DNA from: Pseudomonadota bacterium
Lineage (GTDB): Bacteria; Pseudomonadota; Gammaproteobacteria; Steroidobacterales; Steroidobacteraceae
Assembly (NCBI GenBank): GCA_021798335.1
Contig: JAJZMI010000022.1
Coordinates: forward strand, 1 to 33,713
Direction of reading: 5' to 3'
Length of the DNA stretch: 33,713 nt
Part shown: piece by piece, positions 1 to 8,139 of the stretch
How positions within the stretch are numbered: the stretch's first letter is position 1
Layout: every line of letters begins with the position of its first letter
Position numbers and translations under genes: made by a program
The notes under the pieces: generated by a model
What the model saw: the letters and a program-made list of their open reading frames with translations, nothing else
What the model was told of the DNA's origin: nothing
Databases searched by the model: none

Positions 1-161
1 GCGACAAGGAGGCCGGCGGGTGCTTCGATCAGGAATTCATCGAGCTCGCCCGCTCGGTCTACCTCGCCAACGACGAGCGCGCGGCCGTGAAGCGGCGCGT
101 CAACCTCGCGCTCGGCTCGCGCCTGGTCGAGGAGAAGTCCTACCGGCCGTACCGCCGGTAG
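1..161 (+). CDS. DUF6165-like protein, C-terminal end (5' truncated)
   Basis: The frame is open from base 3 to a TAG at 159-161, giving the last 52 residues of a protein that begins outside the window. The tail includes the stretches FIELARSVYLANDERAAVKR and LGSRLVEEKSY, which I recognise from memory as the conserved C-terminus of DUF6165 proteins. These are small proteins of unknown function often found near glycosyltransferase or LPS genes. No catalytic residues are known to me for the family. The gene converges on tolC with 8 bases between the stops, and a 7-bp inverted repeat covers its last codons. The family name is moderately certain; no biochemical function can be stated. Confidence 0.65.
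   Translation, partial: DKEAGGCFDQEFIELARSVYLANDERAAVKRRVNLALGSRLVEEKSYRPYRR
141..160. terminator. GC hairpin at convergent junction (DUF6165-like / tolC)
   Basis: TACCGGC (141-147) and GCCGGTA (154-160) form a perfect 7-bp stem with a 6-base loop. The right arm includes the first two bases of the TAG stop. There is no T tract on either strand, so this is a hairpin of terminator-like position rather than a classical intrinsic terminator. Confidence 0.35.
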
Positions 162-169
162 GCTGCGCG

Positions 170-1648
170 TCACTTCCGCGGCATGGGCGGATTGCGCGGT
201 GTCGGCGGCGGCGTCATTCCCGATGGCGTGATCCGTCCCGGGGCGACCCGCACCGTCTTGGTCAGCCAGGAGTTGATGGTGGCCACCTCGGGGGGACGGA
301 GCGTGCCGGCGGCATACTGCAGCGCCACGATGCTGTCGATGTAGTTGTAGCGGCTCGCGGCGTAATTGGTTTGGGCCGCGACCAGCGTGCTCAACGCATT
401 GAGCACGTCGACTTCCGTCTGAGTGCCCACCTTGTAGCCGGCCATCGTCGCCACGTAGGAGATCCGGCTCGAGGCGAGCGCCTGGCGCAGCGCGCGCACG
501 TTGGCGATTCCCGAGATTACCCCGAGATAGGCGTCGCGCGCCTGCTGCACGGTGGAGCGGGAGGCCTGCTCCACCGCGTCCTCGGCCGCGATCGACTGGT
601 ACTCGGCCTGATGGATGCGCGCCTCGTCGCCGCCGCCGCTGAACAGCGGCAGGGAGAACTCGATGCCGATCTGCCGGTTGGTGCTGTTGTTGGGGAGGCC
701 GCGGAACACCTGGCCGAACACCGTCTGATTGACGTCGTTCCCGTTGTAGGTTCGGCTCGCCACCAGGCTGATCGAGGGCAAATCGCTCCCGTAGGCGGCG
801 CGCACGTTGTAATCGGCGGCGTCGGCCGCGAAGCGGGTCGCGATCAGAGTCAGGTTCTGCCGCAGCGAGGTCTGCACCCACGCGTGCTGGTTGGCCGGCT
901 GGGGTGTGGCGAGCGGCAAGTTCTTGCCGGGCTCCGCGAGCGTGGTGTACAGCCGGCCGGTGATCACCTGCAGCTGATCCTCTGCGGCCGCGAGCGCCTG
1001 CTCGTCGGTGATCACCTGCGCGGCGGAGGCGTCGCGCGCAGCGCGCGCCTGCTCGACGTCGGTGATCGGGATCAGGCCAACCTTGAATTCTTCCCGGGCC
1101 TGCTCGAGCGCCAGCGTCAGAGCCTTCAGCGAGGACTGCTGCGCATGCAGGGTGTCGACCGCCGCGAGGACGCCGAAGTAAGCCTGCGCCGTGGTCAGAA
1201 TCAGTCCCTGCTGCGCGGCCTCGTAGTTGGCCTGCGCTTCGGCCACCTGGCGGTCGGCGGCCTTGAAGTTCATCCAGTCCGCCCAGGAGAACAGATTCTC
1301 GCTGAGGTTCAGGCTCCAACTCTGGCCGGTGGTGTTCGAGGTGGAAGGCTCGTGCAGCGAGTACAGGGCGCCGCTCGAGCGGCTGCCGAGGCTGTACGAC
1401 ACCCCGCTGGTGTGATCCCAGGTCTCCCCGGCAGAGGCATTGATCTGCGGCAGCAGGACCGCGAAGGCCTCGGGGCGCGCCTCGCGGGCGGCCATGTAGG
1501 TGGCGTGCGCCTGCAGATAGGCCGGGTCGTTCAGCAGCGCCTGCTGGTAGACCTTGAGGAAGTTCGTGGCCGAGGCGGCGGCCGGGAGGCCGAGCGCGAG
1601 CACCGTGCCGCACAGCGCCAGGATGCGATGACGTTTAGTGGTATGCAT
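170..1648 (-). CDS. tolC: TolC-family outer membrane efflux protein
   Basis: Outer-membrane channel of tripartite efflux pumps and type I secretion systems; it spans the outer membrane and periplasm as a trimer. The 492-residue product starts with a signal peptide (basic MHTTKRHR, then a hydrophobic run ending in AAASA, about residue 27). Two related OEP repeats follow, rich in Ala/Gln/Leu heptads (for example ALEQAREEFKVGLIPITDVE and the later SYVATMAGYKVGTQTEVDVL), the internal duplication typical of TolC. A proline-rich tail closes the protein. The frame is open to 1726, but the ATG at 1648 gives a proper signal peptide and is preceded by a TTAGGGA ribosome-binding site. The Pcm-like gene lies directly upstream on the same strand with a hairpin between. 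No inner-membrane pump or adaptor gene is in the window. Confidence 0.93.
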   Translation of the reverse strand: MHTTKRHRILALCGTVLALGLPAAASATNFLKVYQQALLNDPAYLQAHATYMAAREARPEAFAVLLPQINASAGETWDHTSGVSYSLGSRSSGALYSLHEPSTSNTTGQSWSLNLSENLFSWADWMNFKAADRQVAEAQANYEAAQQGLILTTAQAYFGVLAAVDTLHAQQSSLKALTLALEQAREEFKVGLIPITDVEQARAARDASAAQVITDEQALAAAEDQLQVITGRLYTTLAEPGKNLPLATPQPANQHAWVQTSLRQNLTLIATRFAADAADYNVRAAYGSDLPSISLVASRTYNGNDVNQTVFGQVFRGLPNNSTNRQIGIEFSLPLFSGGGDEARIHQAEYQSIAAEDAVEQASRSTVQQARDAYLGVISGIANVRALRQALASSRISYVATMAGYKVGTQTEVDVLNALSTLVAAQTNYAASRYNYIDSIVALQYAAGTLRPPEVATINSWLTKTVRVAPGRITPSGMTPPPTPRNPPMPRK

Positions 1649-1715
1649 GTGCGTCCCTAAGAACACAGCCGGCGTCGCAAGGTTGCACGCCTGGGGGATG
1701 AATTGTGCGCTCCGA

Positions 1716-1748
1716 CCCGAGTCCACCGCGCCAGGCCGCAGACTCGGG
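1716..1748 (-). terminator. Intergenic hairpin between the Pcm-like gene and tolC
   Basis: CCCGAGTC (1716-1723) and GACTCGGG (1741-1748) form a perfect 8-bp stem with a 17-base loop. It lies just downstream of the Pcm-like stop (1754) and about 70 bases upstream of the tolC start. There is no T tract. It may be a partial terminator or an RNA-processing/stability element between the two genes. Confidence 0.4.
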
Positions 1749-1753
1749 CCTGA

Positions 1754-2404
1754 TCAGAAGACGAACTCTTCCGTAGGCACCAGGCGCGCCAGCGGATCGA
1801 TGACGGTCTCGAACAGGCTCTCCGTGGTCCAGGCGTCGTTCGCGACGCGGCGCACCAGACGCGCGTCCATCACCGGGGGCTCTCCAACCACGACGAAGAG
1901 CCGTCCGCCCACGGCAAGGTGTTCCTGGAAGCGGGCATCGTAGCGCGGCATCGATGCGGTCAGGGCAATGGCGTCGAACCGGTCCCTCAGCTCATGGCGC
2001 AGCGCGTCGGCGTTGATGACCTCGATGTCGCGCACGCGCTGCTTGCCGAGGTTCTCGCGCGCCATGTCGGCGAGTTCCGGCACGATCTCCAGCGAGAGCA
2101 CCGGGCCGCCGGCGGCCCGCAGGCACGCGCTGAGGAATCCCGAGCCGGTGCCGACCTCGAGGATGCGCTCGCCGCCGGCCAGGCGCAGCGCCGCCAGCAA
2201 TCTGCCGACGACGCTTGGCCGGAGCATGTGCTGGCCCGCGGGCAGGGGCACTTCCATGTCGGCGTACGCAAGCGAGCGGTATCGCGCCGGCACGTAGGCC
2301 TCGCGAGGCACCTTGCGCAAGGTCTCGAGGACGCGCGGATCGAGAACGTCCCAGGCGCGTACTTGTTGCTCGATCATCTGCTCGCGGGCGTCGGCGGCCG
2401 GCAT
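1754..2404 (-). CDS. Protein-L-isoaspartate O-methyltransferase family protein (Pcm paralogue)
   Basis: A 216-residue class I SAM-dependent methyltransferase. SAM motif I is ILEVGTGSGFLS (residues 81-92), and the upstream PREAYVPARYRSLAYADMEV matches the Pcm fold. Classical Pcm transfers a methyl group to isoaspartyl residues of damaged proteins. Here the substrate-side segment, normally close to GHGQTISQP, reads PAGQHMLRP (residues 55-63), so repair activity is not assured. The frame is open far upstream, but the ATG at 2404 gives the family N-terminus. A strong promoter-like pair sits 60-90 bases upstream. The gene is read in the same direction as tolC, a neighbour pair I recall from other gammaproteobacteria; a link to tolC function is not established. 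Confidence 0.8.
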   Translation of the reverse strand: MPAADAREQMIEQQVRAWDVLDPRVLETLRKVPREAYVPARYRSLAYADMEVPLPAGQHMLRPSVVGRLLAALRLAGGERILEVGTGSGFLSACLRAAGGPVLSLEIVPELADMARENLGKQRVRDIEVINADALRHELRDRFDAIALTASMPRYDARFQEHLAVGGRLFVVVGEPPVMDARLVRRVANDAWTTESLFETVIDPLARLVPTEEFVF

Positions 2405-2466
2405 GGTCGTGAGGGCTCCGGTTGAATCAATGGGTTGCCCGGGGAGGGGTTCCCGAGGGTGGGGGA

Positions 2467-2495
2467 AAATTACGGGTTTTCGGCCCGCGTGCCAA
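2467..2495 (-). promoter_or_regulatory. Sigma-70-type promoter of the Pcm-like gene / tolC
   Basis: On the minus strand, TTGGCA (2495-2490) and TAATTT (2472-2467) are separated by exactly 17 bases. Predicted transcription starts near 2460, leaving about 55 bases of leader before the ATG at 2404. It is the best promoter match seen in this divergent region. Confidence 0.55.
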
Positions 2496-2636
2496 GCGAA
2501 TTTGCGACGAGATATGGTGAAATAGGGCTGGAACCCCCGGGGTGGTGCGCTATGCTGCCCGGCAGTGCCCGGTATGGAAATAATCAATAAGGTGCGCAGC
2601 CGCCTGGATGCAGCCGCCCGAGGGAAGCTGAGCTGA

Positions 2637-4952
2637 ATGTCGATCGTATGGGCTCTGTGCCTGTTCCTGGCGCTTCTTGCCGTCGCGTTGCTCCTGTTGC
2701 GTGCGCAACGGTCGCGGCGCCTCGAGCGGCGCACCCTCGGACAGCTGGCGCACCGGCTCGAGCAGTTGCCGTCCGGGTGTCCCGCCGAGCGGATCGACGC
2801 CGCTCGTCACGGCGGCCCGGAGCTCGGTGAGCTGATCGACGCGGTCAATCGGTTGATGAGTGCAGCGCCATCCTCGCCCGAGACGCGAGCGGCCTCGGCC
2901 GAAGACGGTCGCTTCGCGGCGCTCGCCGAGCGCGTGGAGCAGCCGGTGCTGGTGCATCGGGACGTCATCGTATACGCCAATCATCGGTTCGCCCGGCTGC
3001 TCGGGGCCGATCCCGGGCAGATCACGGGCCGGCCGCTCGCCGCTTGGGTGGCCCCGGAGTACGCGGAGCTCGTGGCCGACAACATCCGCCGCCACCTTGC
3101 CGGCGAGGCGGTGGCCGATCGCTACGAAGTGGACCTGCCGTTGCCCGGCGGCATGGCTCGGCTGGAGCTGCTCATCTCCCCCTTCGAGTACGACGGTCCG
3201 GCGCTGTTGGTGACCGGCACGGAGGTGCTGCCGGAGGGGCTCGGCGCGCAGCCCGGGGCTGGCGCGCGCGGGGAAGGCGCTGTCGGGCATCTGACCGCGC
3301 TCGACCTGCTTTCCGAGGCGGTCGTCGCCACGGACCGCGACGGTCGAGTCACCTATCTCAACGCCGCGGCCGCGCGTCTGGCGCCGATGCCGCCCGGACA
3401 GGCCGTCGGCAGGGCCTTCGAGGACGTGGTGAACCTGGTGGAGGAGGGCGACCGCCGGCTATTGACCGAGCCGCTGCGCCAGACCCTCGCCAGCGGCACC
3501 GCGGTCAATCTCGGCCGGCGCGCGCTGCTGGTCGCCCGCAACGACGGCAGCGAGCGCTCGATCGAGCTGTCCGCCTCCCCGATCCGCACTGCCGATGGGC
3601 CGCTCATCGGCGCGCTCGTGCTGCTGCACGACGTGTCGGAGCTGCGCGGGATCGCGCGCCAGATGTCCTATCAGGCCACGCACGATGCCCTCACGGGCCT
3701 GGTCAACCGGCACGAGTTCGAGCGGCGGCTGCAGGAGGCGGTCGAGAGCGGCCAGCGCGGCGACGGACAGCACGTGCTGTGCTGTCTGGATCTGGATCGC
3801 TTCAAAGTCGTCAACGATACCAGCGGCCACGTTGCCGGCGACAGCGTGTTGCGCGAGGTGGCCAAGGTGTTGCGCGATGCGGTGCGCGACAGCGACACCG
3901 TGGCGCGGATCGGGGGCGATGAGTTCGGCATGCTGCTGATCGGCTGTCCTTTGGAGAAGGCGCGCCAGATCGCCGACGATGTATGCAGCGCGATCGCCGA
4001 TCACCGCTTCGTGTGGCGCGAGAAGATCTTCAGTCTGGGCGTATCCGTGGGTCTGGTGGAGATTTCGCGCGGCAGCGGCCTGTCCGAGGAGCTGCTCGCG
4101 GCGGCCGACTCGGCCTGTTACGTCGCCAAAAAGCGCGGCTCGGGCCGGGTGGCGATCTATTCGGCGCGCGATGAGGCGTTCGCGCGCCACAGCGGTGAGA
4201 TTCAGTGGCTGCAGATGCTGCAGACCTCCCTGAAAGAGAATCGCTTCCAGTTGTATCAGCAGCCGATCGTGCCGGCCTACGGCAACGATGCGGGCGGCCC
4301 GGCGATGGAGGTGTTCGTGCACCTGCGCGACGAGGAGGGCCACGGCATCGCGCCCGGGGAATTCGTGCGCGCGGCGGAGCGCTATCGGCTGATGGGACTC
4401 GTCGACCGCTGGGTGGTGCAGACGACGCTGACGGCTCTCGGGCGCGGAGCGTTGCCGGTGCCGTCGAACCGCTGCGTGGCGATCAACGTCTCCAGCCAGA
4501 CGCTCGCCGATCCGGATTTCCTCGAGTTCGTGGTCGAATGCCTCGACAGCACCGGCGTGGCGCCCGGGCAGGTGTGCTTCGAGCTCAGTGAGACGGCGGT
4601 GGTGGCCAACATCGAGCAAGCGCGGCGGTTCGTCGGCGTGCTGCACGGCATGGGTTGCCGGTTCGCACTCGACGATTTCGGTTCCGGCGTCGGCTCGTTT
4701 TCCAATCTGCGGAGCCTGCCGATGGATTACCTGAAGATCGACGGCTCGTTCATCCGCAACCTGGCGGTCGACACCGTCAATCAGGCAATGGTCACGGCGA
4801 TGATCGAGCTGGCGCGCAAGCTGAACTTCAAGGTGATTGCCGAGCAGGTCGAGGACAGCGCCGCCCTGGAGGTCGCGCGGCGCATGGGAATCGACTACAT
4901 GCAGGGCTACGCCATCGCCCGCCCGACGCCCTTGCTGCCGCTGGCGGCCTGA
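2637..4952 (+). CDS. Membrane-anchored PAS-PAS-GGDEF-EAL cyclic-di-GMP protein
   Basis: A 771-residue protein predicted to make and/or sense c-di-GMP at the inner membrane. In order: one N-terminal membrane segment (residues 4-22), a short coiled linker, PAS-like domain 1 (about 92-200), PAS domain 2 (about 218-335), GGDEF (about 345-510) and EAL (about 525-770). GGDEF is intact at 426-430 with an RxxD inhibitory site (RDSD, 417-420) five residues before it, so diguanylate cyclase activity with product inhibition is expected. The EAL signature is altered to EVF (558-560) and the next Arg is His. The other metal and substrate residues are kept: N617, E652, D679-D680, K700, E736, Q756. Phosphodiesterase activity may be weak or lost. 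The ATG at 2637 follows a GAGGGAA Shine-Dalgarno. The gene stands alone and converges on msrB. Confidence 0.92.
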   Translation: MSIVWALCLFLALLAVALLLLRAQRSRRLERRTLGQLAHRLEQLPSGCPAERIDAARHGGPELGELIDAVNRLMSAAPSSPETRAASAEDGRFAALAERVEQPVLVHRDVIVYANHRFARLLGADPGQITGRPLAAWVAPEYAELVADNIRRHLAGEAVADRYEVDLPLPGGMARLELLISPFEYDGPALLVTGTEVLPEGLGAQPGAGARGEGAVGHLTALDLLSEAVVATDRDGRVTYLNAAAARLAPMPPGQAVGRAFEDVVNLVEEGDRRLLTEPLRQTLASGTAVNLGRRALLVARNDGSERSIELSASPIRTADGPLIGALVLLHDVSELRGIARQMSYQATHDALTGLVNRHEFERRLQEAVESGQRGDGQHVLCCLDLDRFKVVNDTSGHVAGDSVLREVAKVLRDAVRDSDTVARIGGDEFGMLLIGCPLEKARQIADDVCSAIADHRFVWREKIFSLGVSVGLVEISRGSGLSEELLAAADSACYVAKKRGSGRVAIYSARDEAFARHSGEIQWLQMLQTSLKENRFQLYQQPIVPAYGNDAGGPAMEVFVHLRDEEGHGIAPGEFVRAAERYRLMGLVDRWVVQTTLTALGRGALPVPSNRCVAINVSSQTLADPDFLEFVVECLDSTGVAPGQVCFELSETAVVANIEQARRFVGVLHGMGCRFALDDFGSGVGSFSNLRSLPMDYLKIDGSFIRNLAVDTVNQAMVTAMIELARKLNFKVIAEQVEDSAALEVARRMGIDYMQGYAIARPTPLLPLAA

Positions 4953-4977
4953 GCCGCGGGCCGCGTTACCGCGGCTC
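4951..4977. terminator. Bidirectional hairpin between the GGDEF-EAL gene and msrB
   Basis: GAGCCGCGG (4951-4959) and CCGCGGCTC (4969-4977) form a perfect 9-bp stem with a 9-base loop. The stem overlaps the stop of the GGDEF-EAL gene (4950-4952) and runs into the last codons of msrB (stop 4966-4968). There is no T tract. It is symmetric, so it could act on both transcripts. Confidence 0.5.
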
Positions 4978-5370
4978 GAAGCGCAGCGCCACGCCGTTGA
5001 TGCAGTAACGTTGACCGGTCGGTGGCGGGCCGTCGGGGAACACGTGGCCGAGATGGCCGCCGCAGCTGGCGCAATGCACTTCGGTACGCCGCATCAACAG
5101 GCTGCGGTCCTGTCGTGTGGCGAGCGCGCCGGGCAGCGGCGCGAAGAAGCTGGGCCAGCCGGTGCCGCTGTCGAACTTGTCGGACGAGGAGAACAACTCC
5201 TGAGCACAGCCGGCGCAGCGGAACACGCCCGCGCGGTGTTCGGTGTTGAGTTCGCTGGTGGCGGCGCGCTCGGTGCCATGGCGGCGCAGCACGCGGTACT
5301 GCTCGCCGGTGAGCTCGCGCCGCCACTCGTCGTCGCTCTTGACGATGGGAAACTGCTCGGCCGATTGCAC
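4966..5370 (-). CDS. msrB: Peptide-methionine (R)-S-oxide reductase
   Basis: Reduces the R epimer of methionine sulfoxide in proteins. The 134-residue single-domain cytosolic protein has both zinc-binding CxxC pairs (C52/C55 in CAGC, C100/C103 in CASC), the GTGWPSF signature (69-75), the GHVFPDG motif (108-114) and the catalytic cysteine C123 in RYCING. The start is a GTG at 5370, supported by GGAGG eight bases upstream. There is no signal peptide and no fused MsrA domain. The gene is monocistronic, converging on the GGDEF-EAL gene. A tandem/inverted AACAGT element lies 38-60 bases upstream and could be its operator. Confidence 0.95.
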   Translation of the reverse strand: MQSAEQFPIVKSDDEWRRELTGEQYRVLRRHGTERAATSELNTEHRAGVFRCAGCAQELFSSSDKFDSGTGWPSFFAPLPGALATRQDRSLLMRRTEVHCASCGGHLGHVFPDGPPPTGQRYCINGVALRFEPR

Positions 5371-5672
5371 GAATCTCGCCTCCGGGGCGGCCGCAGCCGC
5401 ACCGGCGAACAGTAACAGTCTGTGACTGTTTCGTCGAGTCCGGGCGGTTGGCGCGCTGGCCCGGATTGACCGAAATACAACGATCCGGTCCGGAAAATTG
5501 CGGCTTGCGCATCAATCGGTTACCACGCGGAACATCGCTCCGTCGAGCATTCTGTTGGTGAGAGCCAACGTATCGCGGTCAAAATGCCCGGTGCATCTTG
5601 ATTTCGGGCGTGGTATGAAGAGCGCCGAGTCCACTACATTATGAGAACGAGCGGCAGGGATGCCACGAGCCC
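5371..5672. other. Divergent intergenic region msrB / small unknown gene
   Basis: 302 bases without a convincing gene. It holds an AACAGT direct repeat joined to an inverted copy (5408-5430), and an inverted repeat GTTGG / CCAAC with a 6-base loop near 5550-5565. It is noticeably less GC-rich than its flanks. No clear sigma-70 promoter pair with 17-base spacing was found for either gene. Confidence 0.5.
5408..5430. promoter_or_regulatory. Candidate operator upstream of msrB
   Basis: AACAGT occurs twice in tandem (5408-5413, 5414-5419), followed after CTGTG by its reverse complement ACTGTT (5425-5430). The inner pair is a 6-bp perfect inverted repeat with a 5-base centre, the size of a dimeric regulator site. 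The regulator is unknown. Confidence 0.35.
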
Positions 5673-5972
5673 ATGCAGCTTGCCCGTCTTTGGTGCGAAC
5701 ATCTGGCCGCCGGCTGTCCCCGCGAGCTCACCGGAGTCAAGATCGCGGGCAGCGATGCGCGCGCGCTGGATGCCGAGATCAGCGCCTGCGTCAGCGCGCT
5801 CATCGGCTGTTCGATGACGGTCGATGAGCGCATCGAGCGGCGCCTGTGCGAGATCCACCAGGCGCTGATCGGTAAACAGGCCGAGGCGGACGCGCCGGTC
5901 GCCGCTTACTGCGAGCGCCTCAACCGCCTGGTCAGCGCGGTGTTGACTCGGACCCGCGCCGGCCGTGCCTGA
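5673..5972 (+). CDS. Small cysteine-rich hypothetical protein
   Basis: A 99-residue product I do not recognise. It is predicted to be largely alpha-helical, with no signal peptide and no membrane segment. Six cysteines (C8, C15, C39, C46, C59, C80) are spaced singly rather than as CxxC pairs, so classical zinc-finger binding is not evident. The start at 5673 has AGGGA about 12 bases upstream, a weak site. It lies downstream of an unusually AT-richer region and converges on hppA with only 17 bases between stops. The codon pattern (GC-rich third positions) is consistent with a real gene, but its small size leaves doubt. No function is proposed. Confidence 0.55.
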   Translation: MQLARLWCEHLAAGCPRELTGVKIAGSDARALDAEISACVSALIGCSMTVDERIERRLCEIHQALIGKQAEADAPVAAYCERLNRLVSAVLTRTRAGRA

Positions 5973-5989
5973 GCCGCGGTCGCGGACCC

Positions 5990-8047
5990 TTACAACAGCG
6001 GGACCATCAGCAGGGCGACGATGTTGATGATCTTGATCAGCGGGTTGATCGCCGGTCCGGCGGTGTCCTTGTAGGGGTCGCCGACCGTATCGCCGGTGAC
6101 CGCCGCCTTGTGGGCATCCGAGCCTTTGCCGCCGAAGTTGCCTTCCTCGATGTATTTCTTGGCGTTGTCCCAGGCGCCACCGCCGGTGGTCATGGACACC
6201 GCCACGAACAGACCCGTCACGATGGTGCCGATCAGCAGCCCGCCGAGTGCCCGGATTCCGGCGCCGGGTCCCATCAGGTGGTTCATGATCACCACCAGGA
6301 CGATGGGCATCAGGATCGGCAGCAGCGACGGGATGATCATCTCGCGGATCGCGGCCCGCGTGAGCAGGTCGACCGCGCGCGAATAGTCCGGCTTCGCGGT
6401 TCCCTCCATGATCCCCTTGATCTCGCGGAACTGCCGGCGCACTTCGTTGACCACCGCGCCGGCGGCGCGGCCCACCGCCTCCATGGCGAGCGCGCCGAAC
6501 AGATACGGCACCAGTCCGCCGATGAACAGGCCGATGATCACCGCGGGATCCGACAGCGAGAAGGCGACGAGCTTGCCGGCGGCCTTCAGGTAGTGGGTGT
6601 AGTCGGCAAACAGCACCAGCGCGGCGAGCGCCGCCGAGCCGATGGCATAACCCTTGGTCACCGCCTTGGTGGTGTTGCCGACCGCATCGAGCGGGTCGGT
6701 GATGTCGCGCACTTCCTTCGGCAGCCCGGCCATCTCGGCGATGCCGCCGGCGTTGTCGGTGATCGGGCCATAGGCATCGAGCGCCACGATCATTCCGGTC
6801 ATCGACAGCATGGCGGTTGCGGCCACGGCAATGCCGTACAAGCCCACGCCGTGCGCCGCGCCGAGCTGGTAGGAACCCCAGATGGCCAGGCAGATCGCCA
6901 CCACCGGCGCGGCCGTCGCCTTCATCGACACCCCGAGGCCGGCGATGATGTTGGTCGCATGGCCGGTCTGGGACGCCGCGGCTACCTTGCGCACCGGGCT
7001 GAATTCCGTGGACGTGTAGTACTCGGTGATCACGATCAGGGCGCCGGTCAGGGCGAGGCCGATGAGCGAGCAGCCGTAGAGCGCCAGCCCGCCGGCGGGC
7101 ATCAGGGCGCGGGTGATGAAGTAGAAGCCGACCGCCGAGGCGAGGCCGGCCACGACGACACCCTTGTACAGGGCCGTCATGATCTTGCCGCCCTCGCCGG
7201 TCGAGACGAAGAAGGTGCCGAGGATGGACGAGACGATCGACATCGCGCCGAGGGCGAGCGGATACACCACGGCGTTGATGCCGCCGGCCCCCTTGTTGCC
7301 GAACAGCAGGCCGCCGAGCACCATCGTGGCCACCACGATCACCGCATAGGTCTCGAACAGGTCGGCGGCCATGCCGGCACAGTCACCGACATTGTCGCCC
7401 ACGTTGTCGGCGATGACGGCGGGGTTGCGCGGGTCGTCCTCGGGAATGCCGGCCTCCACTTTGCCGACCAGGTCGGCGCCGACGTCGGCCCCCTTGGTGA
7501 AGATGCCGCCGCCCAGGCGCGCGAAGATCGAGATCAGCGAGCCCCCGAATGCGACCCCGACGATGGCGTGCAGCGCGTGCTGCTCGCCGATGAGATGGCG
7601 CAGCACCATGAAGTAGCCCGAGACCCCGAGCAGCCCCAGGCCGGCGACCAGCATTCCGGTGACGGCGCCGCCGCGGAAGGCAACCGCCAGAGCGGCGTTG
7701 AGGCCCTGGGTGGCGGCCTGCGCCGTGCGCACGTTCGCCCGCACCGAGATGTTCATGCCGATGTAGCCGGCCGCGCCGGACAGCAGCGCGCCCACGGCGA
7801 ATCCACCGGCGGTGGGCCAGCCGAGGAAGACCCCGAGGATCACGAACACCACGATGCCCACCAGCAGGATGGTGGTGTACTGACGATTCAGATAGGCCTT
7901 GGCACCGGTGTGAACGGCGGCCGCGATCTCCTGCATGCGCGCATTGCCCGCCGGCAGGCGAATGATGGCCGCGGTCGAGATCACGCCGTACACCACGGCA
8001 AGCACTCCGGCCGCGATCGCGGTCCAGAGCCACAGGTTGACACTCAT
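5990..8047 (-). CDS. hppA: K+-independent H+-translocating membrane pyrophosphatase
   Basis: Hydrolyses PPi to 2 Pi and pumps protons across the inner membrane. The 685-residue polytopic protein (about 16 helices) carries the family core: [18 protein letters not shown] (179-196), [20 protein letters not shown] (203-222) and the C-terminal [18 protein letters not shown] (652-669). In the segment [10 protein letters not shown] (458-467), K461 and T464 correspond to the Lys/Thr pair that marks K+-independent enzymes; K+-dependent ones have Ala at the Lys position. The ATG at 8047 follows GGGGGAGA. An extended -10 element lies just upstream, so the gene probably has its own promoter besides any read-through from pfp, 92 bases upstream on the same strand. 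Full length, no defects. Confidence 0.97.
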   Translation of the reverse strand: MSVNLWLWTAIAAGVLAVVYGVISTAAIIRLPAGNARMQEIAAAVHTGAKAYLNRQYTTILLVGIVVFVILGVFLGWPTAGGFAVGALLSGAAGYIGMNISVRANVRTAQAATQGLNAALAVAFRGGAVTGMLVAGLGLLGVSGYFMVLRHLIGEQHALHAIVGVAFGGSLISIFARLGGGIFTKGADVGADLVGKVEAGIPEDDPRNPAVIADNVGDNVGDCAGMAADLFETYAVIVVATMVLGGLLFGNKGAGGINAVVYPLALGAMSIVSSILGTFFVSTGEGGKIMTALYKGVVVAGLASAVGFYFITRALMPAGGLALYGCSLIGLALTGALIVITEYYTSTEFSPVRKVAAASQTGHATNIIAGLGVSMKATAAPVVAICLAIWGSYQLGAAHGVGLYGIAVAATAMLSMTGMIVALDAYGPITDNAGGIAEMAGLPKEVRDITDPLDAVGNTTKAVTKGYAIGSAALAALVLFADYTHYLKAAGKLVAFSLSDPAVIIGLFIGGLVPYLFGALAMEAVGRAAGAVVNEVRRQFREIKGIMEGTAKPDYSRAVDLLTRAAIREMIIPSLLPILMPIVLVVIMNHLMGPGAGIRALGGLLIGTIVTGLFVAVSMTTGGGAWDNAKKYIEEGNFGGKGSDAHKAAVTGDTVGDPYKDTAGPAINPLIKIINIVALLMVPLL

Positions 8048-8085
8048 CAGCTCGTCTCCCCCAAAAAAGCGTGCAAAGACCGGAA

Positions 8086-8094
8086 ACTATAGCA
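8086..8094 (-). promoter_or_regulatory. Extended -10 promoter of hppA
   Basis: The minus strand reads TGCTATAGT (8094-8086), an extended -10 (TGn then TATAGT). It lies about 38 bases upstream of the hppA ATG and downstream of the pfp stop. No good -35 box is present, as is common for extended -10 promoters. Confidence 0.45.
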
Positions 8095-8139
8095 AATCAC
8101 GTGGGCACGACGGCCGCTCGAGTGCCGCCCGCCGCACCC

